Shown: positions 35,610-44,659 of the stretch, one piece after another
How the letters are laid out: every line of letters starts with the position of its first letter
How positions within the stretch are numbered: position 1 is the first letter of the stretch
Assembly (NCBI GenBank): GCA_965218865.1
Contig: CBDCME010000043.1
Location: 124,001-188,000, forward strand
Reading direction: 5' to 3'
Length of the DNA stretch: 64,000 nucleotides
Origin: CBDCME01 sp965218865
Lineage (GTDB): Bacteria; Pseudomonadota; Alphaproteobacteria; JAAXGF01
Notes under the pieces: model-generated
Told to the model about the DNA's origin: nothing
What the model saw: the letters and a program-made list of their open reading frames with translations, nothing else
Databases searched by the model: none
Program-made: the position numbers and the translations under genes

Positions 35610-37112
35610 TTGACCGACCTGCTGGAACAGCTTCTCGCGGCTGGTCGCGATCGGGACATCGCCCTCTCTGCCCCCGGCCGGGAGGGGCTGACCTACCGCG
35701 GACTGCGCGATCTGGTCGCCCGCACGGAAACGGTGCTGAGAGCGAACGGTATCGGGAAGGGCGACAGGGTCGCGATGGTTCTTCCCGAAGGTCCCGAGTT
35801 CGCCGCGGCTCTTGTCGCCATCGCCTCCGCCACCACGGCGGCGCCGCTAAATCCGGCCTATCGGGCCGACGAGTTCCGGTTCAATTTTTCGGATTTGGGG
35901 ATCAAGGCGCTCGTACTGGCCCGGGACGCCGATTCGCCGGCGCGATCGGTGGCGGCGTCGCAAGGAATCGAGATCCTCGAGCTGGCCGCCGGGAAACCCG
36001 CCGGGAATTTCGACATCCTCGCCCGAAACACCGCGGACGGAGCGATGTCGCTGGCCTCCGGCGGCGAGAACGAGACCGCGCTCGTTCTCCATACGTCGGG
36101 AACCACCGCGCGCCCCAAGATCGTTCCCCTTTCCCAAGGCAACCTCTGCGCCTCCGCGAGCCACATTCGAACGAGCCTCGCCCTGACCCGGCACGATCGC
36201 TGCTTGAACCTCATGCCGCTGTTTCACGTCCATGGTCTGGTCGCCGCCGTCCTCGCCTCGCTAGCCGCCGGGGCGGAGGTTTCGTGCCCCCCTGGCGGGT
36301 TCAACGCCTTGGGTTTTTTTCCCGCCCTGAAACAGGCGCGGCCGACCTGGTACACGGCCGTACCGTCCATGCTCCAGGCGATCTTGAAGCGCGCGGGCCG
36401 TAACCGGGAAATCTTGGCGTCGGCGCGCTTGCGCTTTGTTCGTTCTTCCTCCGCTGCCCTGTCGCCCAGCGTCCTGGCCGCCCTCGAGGCGGTCTTTCAG
36501 GTCCCGGTCGTCGAAGCCTACGGCATGACCGAGGCGGCCCACCAGATGACGAGCAATCCCCTGCCCCCCGGGCATCCCGGAACCGTCGGCCTCGCCGCGG
36601 GCCCCGAGGTTGCCGTGATGGACGCCCGGGGTACGTTACTGCCCACCGGCAACCGGGGCGAGGTCGTGATCCGTGGCGCCAACGTCATGGCTGGCTACGA
36701 AAGCAATCCGACCGCCAACGAAGAGGCTTTTACCAACGGTTGGTTCCGCACCGGCGACCAAGGGGTGATCGACGCCGACGGATATCTCTCGCTCACCGGA
36801 CGCCTCAAGGAAATCATCAACCGAGGCGGGGAAAAGGTGTCACCGCGCGAAGTCGACGACGTACTGATGGAACATCCGGCGATCGACCAAGCCGTCACCT
36901 TCGCCCTGCTCCATCCCACGCTGGGGGAAGACGTCGCCGCGGCGATCGTGCCGCGCGCCGAACTGGTGCCGGACGAGATTCGCGAATTCGCCAGCCGTCG
37001 TCTGGCGGCCTATAAAGTGCCGCGGAAAATCGTGGTCGTGGATGAAATCCCGAAGGGACCCACCGGCAAGCTCCAACGTATCGGCCTGGCGGAAAAGCTC
37101 GGCCTCGTCTGA
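35610..37112 (+). CDS. acyl-CoA ligase, oxalyl-CoA-synthetase-like
   Basis: 500 aa ANL-superfamily enzyme that adenylates a carboxylic acid and transfers it to CoA. The AMP/ATP loop is LHTSGTTARPK; the A5 region is VEAYGMTEAAHQMTSNPLPP. Core GWFRTGDQGVIDADGYLSLT, hinge GRLKEIINRGGEKVSP and C-terminal catalytic lysine PKGPTGKLQR complete the set. The TEAxHQMTSNPLPP signature is shared with Pcs60/AAE3 oxalate-CoA ligases, so oxalate or a short dicarboxylate is plausible. The TTG start at 35610 has GGAG upstream; no in-frame ATG fits better. Confidence 0.9.
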   Translation: MTDLLEQLLAAGRDRDIALSAPGREGLTYRGLRDLVARTETVLRANGIGKGDRVAMVLPEGPEFAAALVAIASATTAAPLNPAYRADEFRFNFSDLGIKALVLARDADSPARSVAASQGIEILELAAGKPAGNFDILARNTADGAMSLASGGENETALVLHTSGTTARPKIVPLSQGNLCASASHIRTSLALTRHDRCLNLMPLFHVHGLVAAVLASLAAGAEVSCPPGGFNALGFFPALKQARPTWYTAVPSMLQAILKRAGRNREILASARLRFVRSSSAALSPSVLAALEAVFQVPVVEAYGMTEAAHQMTSNPLPPGHPGTVGLAAGPEVAVMDARGTLLPTGNRGEVVIRGANVMAGYESNPTANEEAFTNGWFRTGDQGVIDADGYLSLTGRLKEIINRGGEKVSPREVDDVLMEHPAIDQAVTFALLHPTLGEDVAAAIVPRAELVPDEIREFASRRLAAYKVPRKIVVVDEIPKGPTGKLQRIGLAEKLGLV

Positions 37113-37114
37113 CA

Positions 37115-37220
37115 GTCCGTTCGAAAACTCGCGGCGCCGGCCCGCTCCCCCTCCCGCCACCCACGAGAGTATGTGGGTGGCGGGAGGGGGCGGGGGCCGG
37201 AACAGACGCACAAAATGCGC
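37115..37220. repeat. family A hairpin repeat, copy 2 (truncated)
   Basis: Begins 3 bases after the ligase stop codon. Left arm GCTCCCCCTCCCGCCACCCA and right arm with shortened loop (ACGAGAGTATG); the right tail is cut where the IS110 remnant begins. Placed to act as a transcription terminator for the ligase gene. Confidence 0.85.
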
Positions 37221-37921
37221 ATGGCATCGCCGATATGATGCGCCTGGGGTGGTTTCGGATGGTTCACGTCAAGAGCCGGGAGAGCCAGGAATTGCGGATG
37301 CTCCTGAACAATCGCAAGACCTTGCGGAAGAAGGCGCGCGACGTCGAGAACGAACCCCTGAAGGCCTTTGGGCTGAAGGTGGGAAAAGTGAGCGCGGCAC
37401 GGTTTGAGATGCGGGTCTTGGAGTTGGTCGAGGGCGAAGCCCGGCTTGGTGCCATGGCGCGGCCGATGCTGAAGGCGCGCGTCGCTTTGATCACCCAATT
37501 CGGCAAGCTTCACCGCTTGGTCCTCAAGGAGGTTCGCGGCGACGCGGTCTGCCGCCGGGACATGACCACCCACGGCGTCGGCCCGATCACGGCCTTGACT
37601 ACCGGGCTTGATGATCCGAAGCGTTTCCGAAAATCGAAGAACGTCGGCGCCCACTTCGGGATCACGCCGAGAAAGTATAGCTCCGGCGAAACCGACACCT
37701 CGGGCCACAAGTGCGGCGACGCCATGGTGCGCCGTGCCCTCGCCGCCACGGTGTTGTTGACGCAGCGGCCCTCGGCGCTCAAGGCCTGGGGCGAGCGGAT
37801 CGCCCACAGGTCCAGCCCCAAGCGGGCCCGGGTGGCGCGCAAACTCGCCGTGATCCTCCACCGCATGGGGCTCGACGGCAGCGACTTCCGCCGCGAGGCC
37901 GCGGCCAAGGCCGCCAGCTAG
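37221..37921 (+). pseudogene. IS110-family transposase, C-terminal remnant
   Basis: The frame begins abruptly (GIADMMRLGWFRMVHVKSRE) and has the Transposase_20 part (THGVGPITALTTGLDDPKRF, KNVGAHFGITPRKYSSGETD, GHKCGDAMVRRALAATV). The N-terminal RuvC-like DEDD domain is missing, and a few residues are lost in ENEPLKAFG. Not functional. Confidence 0.85.
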
Positions 37922-38092
37922 GAGACTCCGAGATGATTCTTTCGCCACCAAACAATCGCCGAGGAGAAAGCTTCGTAAAACAAACGGTCGATTTTGATCC
38001 GCCGTGGCGGATGGTGCCCTGGTGGGGACCAGGGACGAGGCGAGCACGCTAAGAGTCTTGTCGCCGCCGTTTCGGATCGAACCCGCCGAACG

Positions 38093-38240
38093 GATTGTCG
38101 CCGCCTCACCCTTCCGATCCCATCCCGTGCCGCCCCGAGCACGTAGAGAAGCAGGGACCACCTGGCAAATCCCACGCGCCCGCGGATCCGCCCCACTTCG
38201 GAAGCTTGACCTTCGAATGCCGATTAGAGAAGACTGTTAA
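38093..38240. repeat. dispersed repeat C, copy 2
   Basis: Inverted partner of 8311-8462. It differs by small indels (for example GGGCGCGTGGGATTTGCCAGG versus GGGCGTGGGGTTGGCCTGG). Lies between the IS110 remnant and the IS1595 element. Confidence 0.8.
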
Positions 38241-38274
38241 CAACAATGTCATGACATGGAGAGACAAAACAGTT

Positions 38275-39294
38275 CCTGATTACGCATTTTCCTCCGCGGA
38301 TTTGGTATGGTACAAAAAGTGAACATCCGGTGGTTTTTCAGGAGGTTTGCGATGTCAAGGAATGCGGTTCAGTTGGGGTTGAGTTTGGGGCGGTTTCGTG
38401 AACTTAGCGAGGAGAAATGTCGGGCGGTGGTATTCGGCTGGCGCTGGCCGAAGGGTTTTGTTTGTCCCCGCTGTGCCGGTGATCGCTACAGCGAGCACAA
38501 GAGTCGGCGGCTGTATCAGTGCAGCGGCTGCCATTACCAGGTGTCGTTGACGGCGGGGACGATCTTTCATGCGACCCACCTGGCGCTGATCGTATGGTTC
38601 GAGGCCCTCTACCTGATCAGCCAGTCGAAGAAAGGGATTTCCAGCCTCGAATTGGGGCGCCGGCTCGGGGTCAGCTACAATACGGCGTGGAAGATGCATC
38701 ACAAACTGATGCAGGTGATGCTTGAACGCGAGGAAAACAAGCCGCTGGGCGGCGAGGGCAAGCGGATCGAGATCGACGACGCCTATCTGGGGGGCGCCCG
38801 GCGCGGCGGTAAGCGGGGCCGTGGCGCACCCGGCAAAACGCCTTTCGTGGCCGCCGTGGAAACCACCGCCGAGGGTTGGCCGCACCGGCTCAAGCTCACC
38901 CGGGTGAAGGGCTTCCGCAAGGCAGAGATCGAGAAAATGTCGCGCCGCGTCTTGACCCCGGGAAGCACCGTCGTCAGCGACGGCCTGAGCTGCTTCACCG
39001 CCGTCACCGCGGCTGGCTGCAGCCATTATCCCGCCGTTACCGGCAGCGGACCCCAGGCCGCCAAATGGGCCGCCTTCAAATGGGTCAATACGACCCTCGG
39101 TAACGTCAAGAACAGCCTCCGCGGGACCCCATCCGTCCCAAGCACACACCGCGATACCTGGCCCAGTTCGAATACCGCTTCAATCGCCGCTACCGCCTGG
39201 ACGAGATGATCCCCCGCCTCGCCTGGGCCGCCCTACGTACCCCGCCCATGCCCTACAACCTCCTCAAACTCGCGGAGCAAAGTGCGTAATCAGG
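38275..39294 (+). mobile_element. IS1595-family element (1020 bp)
   Basis: Inverted ends CCTGATTACGCATTTTCCTC and CCTGATTACGCACTTTGCTC. Target duplication AAACAGT(T/C), 7 of 8 bases matching. Single transposase gene, frameshifted. Confidence 0.9.
38352..39289 (+). pseudogene. IS1595 transposase, frameshifted near the C-terminus
   Basis: Start ATG with AGGAGG. N-terminal zinc ribbon (CPRCAGDRYSEH, CSGCHYQ), catalytic IEIDDAYLGG and VVSDGLSCF. At about 39122 the frame breaks within GGGACCCCATCC, where about 7 bases are missing compared with the expected reading (RGTYHAI); the rest (PKHTPRYLAQFEYRFNRRYR to LLKLAEQSA) is in another frame. Without slippage the product stops at 39209. Confidence 0.88.
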
Positions 39295-39337
39295 AAACAG
39301 TCTGCAAACGGCTCCTCGTGAAAAAGGGGGTTTGAGT

Positions 39338-40531
39338 TTAGAAATTCGGAACGGTTCGCTCCGCGGCGGTTCCGGGCGAACGCTTCTGAAGCCGTTTCAT
39401 GTCCACGAGGAGGATTTCGGTGTCGGCGGCGGTACCGGTGAGGACGAATTCGCTTTCGTCCGTGATCCCGGCGCCGTCGCCGGCGTCGAATCGGATTCCG
39501 TTCAGGGTTAGGGATCCGCGCGTCACCTGAAGCCAGGCGATCCGATCCTTGGCGAGATCGAACCACGTCGTGCGACCCTTGCTCAGCAGGGAGGAGTAGA
39601 TATTGGCATCCCGATGGATCGAAACCGATCCGTCGCCGCCGTCGCGCGAGGCGATGAGAACCAGCCTTCCCAACCTTTCGACCTTGGAAAAGTCTTTCTG
39701 CTCGTAACTCGGAGCCAGGTCCCTTTCGTCCGGCCTGATCCAGATCTGAATGAAATGGAGCGCATCCTTGTTCGAGTGATTGTTCTCGACGTGCCGAACG
39801 CCTTTTCCCGCCGTCATCCGCTGGACCTCGCCCGGGCGGATGACCGAGCCGTTTCCGGCGTCGTCCCTATGCGCGAGCGCGCCTTCGAGAACGATCGTGA
39901 TGATCTCCATGTCCATATGGCCGTGGCTGGCGAAGCCGGTGCCGGGTTCGACCCGATTCTCGTTGATGGCGTGCAGCGCGCCGAACCCCATATGATCCGG
40001 ATTATGATATTGCCCGAACGAAAAACTGTGTTTGCTTTCGATCCCGCCAACGGTGGTGATCCCGCGCTCGGACGAGATCCGGACCTCGAACATTTCATCG
40101 TCGGATTCCGCCGCGCCCCGGATCACGGGGAGAGGTCTGCCGCAGCTATCGCCTTGGGGGCAATACCGTTGCGCCCAGCGCTGCAGCGTCCGGCCGCCGT
40201 CGCCGGGCGTCGGCTCGACGATGGTCAGCGCCGAATCGTGCCTGACCGTTCGCACCAGGCCCCATCCCCGCAAGGTCTTGATCCGCCGCATCACCTGGCC
40301 CTCGGGCCTGCCGAGGGCGGAACTCAGGCTCCCGAACGAATAGCGCTCGGACGATAAGCGGCAGACCAGGTCCCTGAGAACCTCGTCTCCGAGCAGCGCC
40401 ACCAGACGATCGAACTCCAGCGCCGCGCAGTACCCGCAATCGAGGTCATTGCCATAGCGAGGAAACGGCTCCCCGCCCTTCGCGGGCGCCGCGACAAGAA
40501 GAAGAGCTAGGATCGATAAAAGGTGCTTCAT
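39338..40531 (-). CDS. exported winged-helix / pirin fusion protein
   Basis: 397 aa. Signal peptide (MKHLLSILALLLVAAPAKG). Residues about 38-130 are an ArsR-like winged helix (FDRLVALLGDEVLRDLVCRL, EGQVMRRIKTLRGWGLVRTV) ending in RRWA/QRWA-x-RYCPQGDSCGRP. Residues 147-397 form a complete pirin bicupin (SFSFGQYHNPDHMGFGALHA, SHGHMDMEIITIVLEGAL, RMTAGKGVRHVENN). Pirins are Fe(II)-binding proteins, some with quercetinase activity. An internal ATG at residue 147 could give a cytoplasmic pirin alone. The start lies 17 bases downstream of a family A hairpin. The same N-terminal module occurs at 58805-59908 fused to ThpR. Confidence 0.85.
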   Translation of the reverse strand: MKHLLSILALLLVAAPAKGGEPFPRYGNDLDCGYCAALEFDRLVALLGDEVLRDLVCRLSSERYSFGSLSSALGRPEGQVMRRIKTLRGWGLVRTVRHDSALTIVEPTPGDGGRTLQRWAQRYCPQGDSCGRPLPVIRGAAESDDEMFEVRISSERGITTVGGIESKHSFSFGQYHNPDHMGFGALHAINENRVEPGTGFASHGHMDMEIITIVLEGALAHRDDAGNGSVIRPGEVQRMTAGKGVRHVENNHSNKDALHFIQIWIRPDERDLAPSYEQKDFSKVERLGRLVLIASRDGGDGSVSIHRDANIYSSLLSKGRTTWFDLAKDRIAWLQVTRGSLTLNGIRFDAGDGAGITDESEFVLTGTAADTEILLVDMKRLQKRSPGTAAERTVPNF

Positions 40532-40547
40532 CCGCGAAAGTGCAAGT

Positions 40548-40685
40548 GTCCGTTCGAAAATGCGCGGGCGCGCATTTTTTGCGTCTATTCCGGCCCCTCT
40601 CCCCCTCCCGGCCACCCATGAGAGTATGCTGATATGGGTGGCCGGGAGGGGGAGAGGGCCGGCGCCGCGCATTTTCGAACATACC
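40548..40685. repeat. family A hairpin repeat, copy 3
   Basis: Complete element with outer ends TCCGTTCGAAAA / TTTTCGAACATA and the central long hairpin; loop ATGAGAGTATGCTGATAT. It occupies the 5' leader of the winged-helix/pirin gene. Confidence 0.92.
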
Positions 40686-40808
40686 GTTAAACATACGCCC
40701 GTGGAAGCGGAGGCTGTCTCCCTTCTACTCTCTCGCCGATGTCTCCCTTGACGTACACAGGAATTCCTTACGTGAAGAAATAAGCGAGTGGCACTTGACG
40801 TCGAAGGG

Positions 40809-40882
40809 TCAGGTGGATTTGGGTGGCAGGATCGACGCATGAAGAAAAAGATTAATGTAAGGGCCATAACGAAATTGTCGGT
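40809..40882 (-). pseudogene. fic gene, detached 3' end
   Basis: Reading minus strand from 40882: CAATTTCGTTATGGCCCTTA gives QFRYGPYINLFLHAS... to a TGA. Joined to NRQ at 45641 through the 8-bp duplication it restores GRKRNRQFRYGPYINLF, a normal Fic C-terminus. Confidence 0.85.
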
Positions 40883-41342
40883 CGTAATTTCCTAGTTTAA
40901 GGTATTGTTGGCGTGTATCACCTTGGTGTACGGTTCATGTGGTTTTCTACTTTCAAGGCAATTGATGAAAGTCGAAACACCAGCTCTTGCCGTTGATGCT
41001 TCGGGCTTCCGCCAATAGGTATATGTCGAGTTTCGCGGCATTATAGTTCCTTATCCAATCTCTCATTTCTTCGAGCACGTTCTTTCCTTGAGGGCCGATC
41101 CTCCCAACCTCCCATACCATTACGCGAACATCGGCACGAGCGACGAGGAGTTTTTGAAAGTCGTCAATAACATCCCCGCCTTTTGCCCATTCGCATTCTG
41201 CCACCAAGGGAATCGAGCGCATGAATTCATCCTTCTTGTCCGCTAGATACCATAACGCATCAAAAAGCCACTCCCCACCGTGAAAACAGGCTGGAATTCT
41301 ACCGTCTGTCTTGCAAGGGTCGACGCGAGACGCATAGGTCCA

Positions 41343-43422
41343 CAGGAACAATTTTTAGTCGCGGTTGAGGGTTCGGGATGAGTGGGATCGTGCTCGGTGC
41401 ACGGGGTTCGGGGAGCCCCGAGCTTGCCTCGACGACGTCATGGGGACTGCTCGAAGCCACCGGACGGCGTTTTCGGATTCGACAGGCACACCGGTCCGCC
41501 CGCGCCGCTCGGCGGCACGTCCCGGTCCGGGGGAGAGGCGTGCTGTCTCAGGCGATGGGCGCGGTCATGATCGCGTCGAGGGCCTCCTGCGCCCGGGCGG
41601 CATAGTGCCGGTTGGCCTCGGGCAGATAACGGAAGCGTCCGTCGCAGCGCACGATGGCGATGGCCGCGTTGGTCAAGCAGGCGAGATTTCTGGGCAGGTG
41701 ACGCACGTAGGCCCGGCATCGGTCTTCGTCGTAGGTGAAGTCGCGCACGTAGTGCAGGCGGTTCTCGATATGCCAGTGGTTGCGCACCAGTTCGAGCAAC
41801 TCCTCGGGTCCGGCGCGCTCTGCGCCGAGCGAGGTGAGGCTCCAGGTCACCTCGATGCTGCGCTTGCCGGTCTTGAGGATCTCGCGTTCGCGCTCGATGC
41901 GCATGGCCTGGCGTCGCCCGTGGAGGTTGGCGTAGCCGTCCCACTCGGCAGCGGAGAGGTCGACGACGGCGCAGCGTCGGCGCTCGATGCGGCCATGGCC
42001 CTTGTCGACGGTTTCGTGCCAGAGCGCATCGCTGAAGTCGATCGCCTTGAGGTCTTCGAAGATCATCTCCTGGTTGTCCTTGACCGCGCTCATCACGTAG
42101 TCGGCGCGACGCCCGAGCAGGCAGCGCGCGGTCTCGTGCTGAGCGTGCATCGCGTCCATGGTGACGATCCGGCCTGTGAGGTCGAGGCCGCTGGAGAGTT
42201 CGCGCACGGCCGGGATTTCGTTGCTCTTGCGGTCGACCTCGACCTGCCCGAGGACCACGCCGGTGTCGTGCTCGACCGCCGCCACCATCATCCTGCGCCC
42301 GTCTTCGGTCTGCTTCGAGGCGCCGCGCAGATCCTTTCCGTCCATGGCGACCGGCGCGTGCGCGCTGCCATGCTGGCCGGTCCACTGGCTAATCGCGTTG
42401 TCCAGGGTCTCTGGCGGCAGGGCGGTGAGGGTCTTGTGGAAGGTGGTGATCGCGGGCGGGGTGTAGCGCTGTTTGGAAGGGATCCAGAACGCACCCACCG
42501 CCTCGAGCTGCTCCTGGGAGAGCAGGGCGGCGAACTGGGCGAACGCGTTCACCCCCCGGTATCTGGCAAGCCGGGCGGCGACGGCGATCACCAGAATGGT
42601 GTTGAGCGCATAGCGCTTGCCCCGGGCATGGCGGTACTCGGGCACCTCACCCAGACACTCGAACAGGCTGCGCAGCCGGGGCGCGGCCATCGGCTCGGTG
42701 TGCTGCTCGGCGTTCCAGTGTGCCGGCATCCCGGTACGGCTCAGCGCCTCGGGGGCGCCGTCTGTCAGTCCGAACACGAAGACCTCCTTGGGCTGACCGT
42801 GGTGGCGCCAGCGCGCTGCCCCTCCGGGCTCACGGGCAAAGCCCCGCGTCAGCCCCAGAGAGCGCCAGTTCGACGCGCGGTAGCAGGTGCCGGCAAATCG
42901 CGAGACGTCCACGAACGTCTCCGCCAGAAGAGCCGGATATCCGTGCACCGCCTGGATGTCCTCAGACAGCCGCCGCAGGCTCAGCCCCAGCACACGGGAG
43001 GCCAGGTTCGGCACTCGGCCAGGCGTCAGAATGACGAAGCGCGAGTTGTTGGCGATCAGATGCAGACGCCGGAACTGCTGCTCGGCCGACCACCCGATCC
43101 AGCGATCACGCGCGCCCAGCTTGAACGCGCCGGGCTGCCAGCCGATCAGTGCGAGCCAGGTCTCGCCATGCACCGCGACATGGCGCAGGCCCTTGCCGAT
43201 GACGCCGTGGAACGCCAGGTAGTGGTGCTGCTCCACCAACCGGTCCCAGCGCCGGTGCTCCTGCGCGCCCCAGGTCGGACGCACCGTGACCGCGCGCAAA
43301 TCAATGGACGAATCCGAGACCGGCAGCGTCGCCATGACCGGCACACTGCCACACCGAGAATGAAATGGCCAGCGCCGCGATCACCTCACCCTGATCACTG
43401 GGCGGACAAAAAACTAGCCCTG
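41343..43422 (-). mobile_element. ISAs1-DUF4338 element, copy B (2080 bp)
   Basis: 10-bp duplication CATAGGTCCA at 41333-41342 and 43423-43432; nested inside the IS1595 cargo gene, so it is younger than that element. Confidence 0.96.
41548..43335 (-). CDS. DUF4338-ISAs1 fusion transposase, copy B
   Basis: 595 aa, intact. Differs from copy A at a few residues (WSAEQQ for WSTEQQ; ARYRG for AGYRG; AFWIPS for AFWSPS; SIEVTW for SIKVTW). Confidence 0.9.
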   Translation of the reverse strand: MATLPVSDSSIDLRAVTVRPTWGAQEHRRWDRLVEQHHYLAFHGVIGKGLRHVAVHGETWLALIGWQPGAFKLGARDRWIGWSAEQQFRRLHLIANNSRFVILTPGRVPNLASRVLGLSLRRLSEDIQAVHGYPALLAETFVDVSRFAGTCYRASNWRSLGLTRGFAREPGGAARWRHHGQPKEVFVFGLTDGAPEALSRTGMPAHWNAEQHTEPMAAPRLRSLFECLGEVPEYRHARGKRYALNTILVIAVAARLARYRGVNAFAQFAALLSQEQLEAVGAFWIPSKQRYTPPAITTFHKTLTALPPETLDNAISQWTGQHGSAHAPVAMDGKDLRGASKQTEDGRRMMVAAVEHDTGVVLGQVEVDRKSNEIPAVRELSSGLDLTGRIVTMDAMHAQHETARCLLGRRADYVMSAVKDNQEMIFEDLKAIDFSDALWHETVDKGHGRIERRRCAVVDLSAAEWDGYANLHGRRQAMRIEREREILKTGKRSIEVTWSLTSLGAERAGPEELLELVRNHWHIENRLHYVRDFTYDEDRCRAYVRHLPRNLACLTNAAIAIVRCDGRFRYLPEANRHYAARAQEALDAIMTAPIA

Positions 43423-43741
43423 CATAGGTCCAAAGTTGCCGGTCCTCGCCCCAGTCTATCCGGTGCCCGGCCTCGCATAAGGCCGTTAAAATTTCTTTTG
43501 TGCCAAGGTTGCGCCACTCAACCTGCTCGGTCAGTTTGTTAAGAGCGCTTTTTGTATTGTTGATGATTTTGTCTATCATGATCGAACTTCCTCATAGCCA
43601 GCTTACAAAGCTGGACGATAAATTGCGGAAGATTCCCGCGTGAAAGCGGGCGGCCCAGCATAGGGGCATCCAGCTTCGGGTTTGGCGATAGGGGAAATCC
43701 TGGGACTGGTTTTCTACAAAGTCAATGGATTTTCGGCGGCA

Positions 43742-44659
43742 TTAGTCGTCCAGCGGGAGTTCAAAGTTTGTATTCATCTTAGGAAAAACGCGCTGGAGTC
43801 GGCGTTTGAATTCTCTCCAAGCTCGATCGGAGGGGTTGGAGTCAATCACAGACTTCATTAGAACGATGACCCCATTTAAATGCTTCTGTAAAGCCGGGTG
43901 TCCGATGTTGCGAGTAAGGTATTGGTGGTGTTTGGCGGCCCGTGCGCCTGTTTTGATAGGTGGATTAAGATGTTCTAGTTTTTCCCTTACGCCAGGAGCC
44001 AAACGATCCCACACAATGTCATTTGTATAGTGGGCAACCACTTGGGGTCTGTTAACTTTCATTCCTTGCCATTGCCAACCACGCAAACGAAATATCTCCT
44101 GGTAAAATTCATCTGGGAATCGTTTTGCCCACTTGGCATGCTCAGCAAGAAGATATTTGTCAAGTATCTCTTGCAGAGCCTTTCGGTCGCGTATCTCTTG
44201 ATAGCCAGTGGCTTCATCGATCAATGCGGCAATGCCGACATGGGCGAGGCCGCGAATCAACATCCTCGCATGGTCCGCGATATGAAGTTGGCTTTTGGTT
44301 AACGCGCCAGCATCATAGGCATCAATGAACACTTCACACACTGTGGGCAATAATTCATCGGCATAACCATATGCCACGCCACCCTTGACCCTGCGGAATT
44401 CAATCTGACTTGACGTCACGCCTAACTTATTGGGAATAAACGGTTTCAGGTTCTTTGCCGTCAAAAAAGCGGGCATGTTGACGTCGGCATCATAGTACTT
44501 TCGGCCTTTGGCTTGGCGGGCACGTCCAAGTGCTTGCATGAATCCGCTTTGGGTTATCAGGTGCCGTCCGTCCTCCAATACAGCACAAGGGATTTCAACC
44601 TTTCCGCCCGCGAGAACGATGACGCCTTCATGGGTTGCTCTTGGTAGTTTCAACTTCAT
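43742..44659 (-). CDS. P63C-domain protein, IS1595 cargo
   Basis: 305 aa. Central and C-terminal part match the P63C domain, named for its position in IS1595-type and phage proteins (LAEHAKWAKRFPDEFYQEIF, LRGWQWQG, YTNDIVWDRLAPGVREKLEH). The N-terminal part (IPCAVLEDGRHLITQSGFMQ ALGR) resembles a phage Bro/KilA-N-like module. Its ATG overlaps the transposase stop (44656-44659), so it is translationally coupled. Function unknown; IS1595 elements are known to carry passenger genes. Confidence 0.85.
   Translation of the reverse strand: MKLKLPRATHEGVIVLAGGKVEIPCAVLEDGRHLITQSGFMQALGRARQAKGRKYYDADVNMPAFLTAKNLKPFIPNKLGVTSSQIEFRRVKGGVAYGYADELLPTVCEVFIDAYDAGALTKSQLHIADHARMLIRGLAHVGIAALIDEATGYQEIRDRKALQEILDKYLLAEHAKWAKRFPDEFYQEIFRLRGWQWQGMKVNRPQVVAHYTNDIVWDRLAPGVREKLEHLNPPIKTGARAAKHHQYLTRNIGHPALQKHLNGVIVLMKSVIDSNPSDRAWREFKRRLQRVFPKMNTNFELPLDD

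Larger units (their letters stand above)
40953..43579 (-). pseudogene. IS1595 cargo gene with nuclease-like motifs, split by ISAs1
   Basis: Removing the ISAs1 element and one duplication (CATAGGTCCA) joins RHRIDWGEDRQLWTYA to SRVDPCKTDGRIPACFHGGE, a protein of about 180 aa. The pattern GEWLFDALWYL, then PLVAECEWAKGGDVIDDFQKL, suggests a PD-(D/E)XK-like fold (Asp, Glu-x-Glu-Trp-x-Lys). Not recognised as a named family. The gene is the last in the element's operon-like array, about 160 bases after P63C. Confidence 0.75.

Noticed and set aside
38004..38240. Similar short open frames in the two copies of repeat C as a conserved small protein
   Set aside because: The shared peptide (GSAPLRKL(D/E)LRMPIRED) is just the translated repeat. 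The upstream parts differ and no RBS is present.
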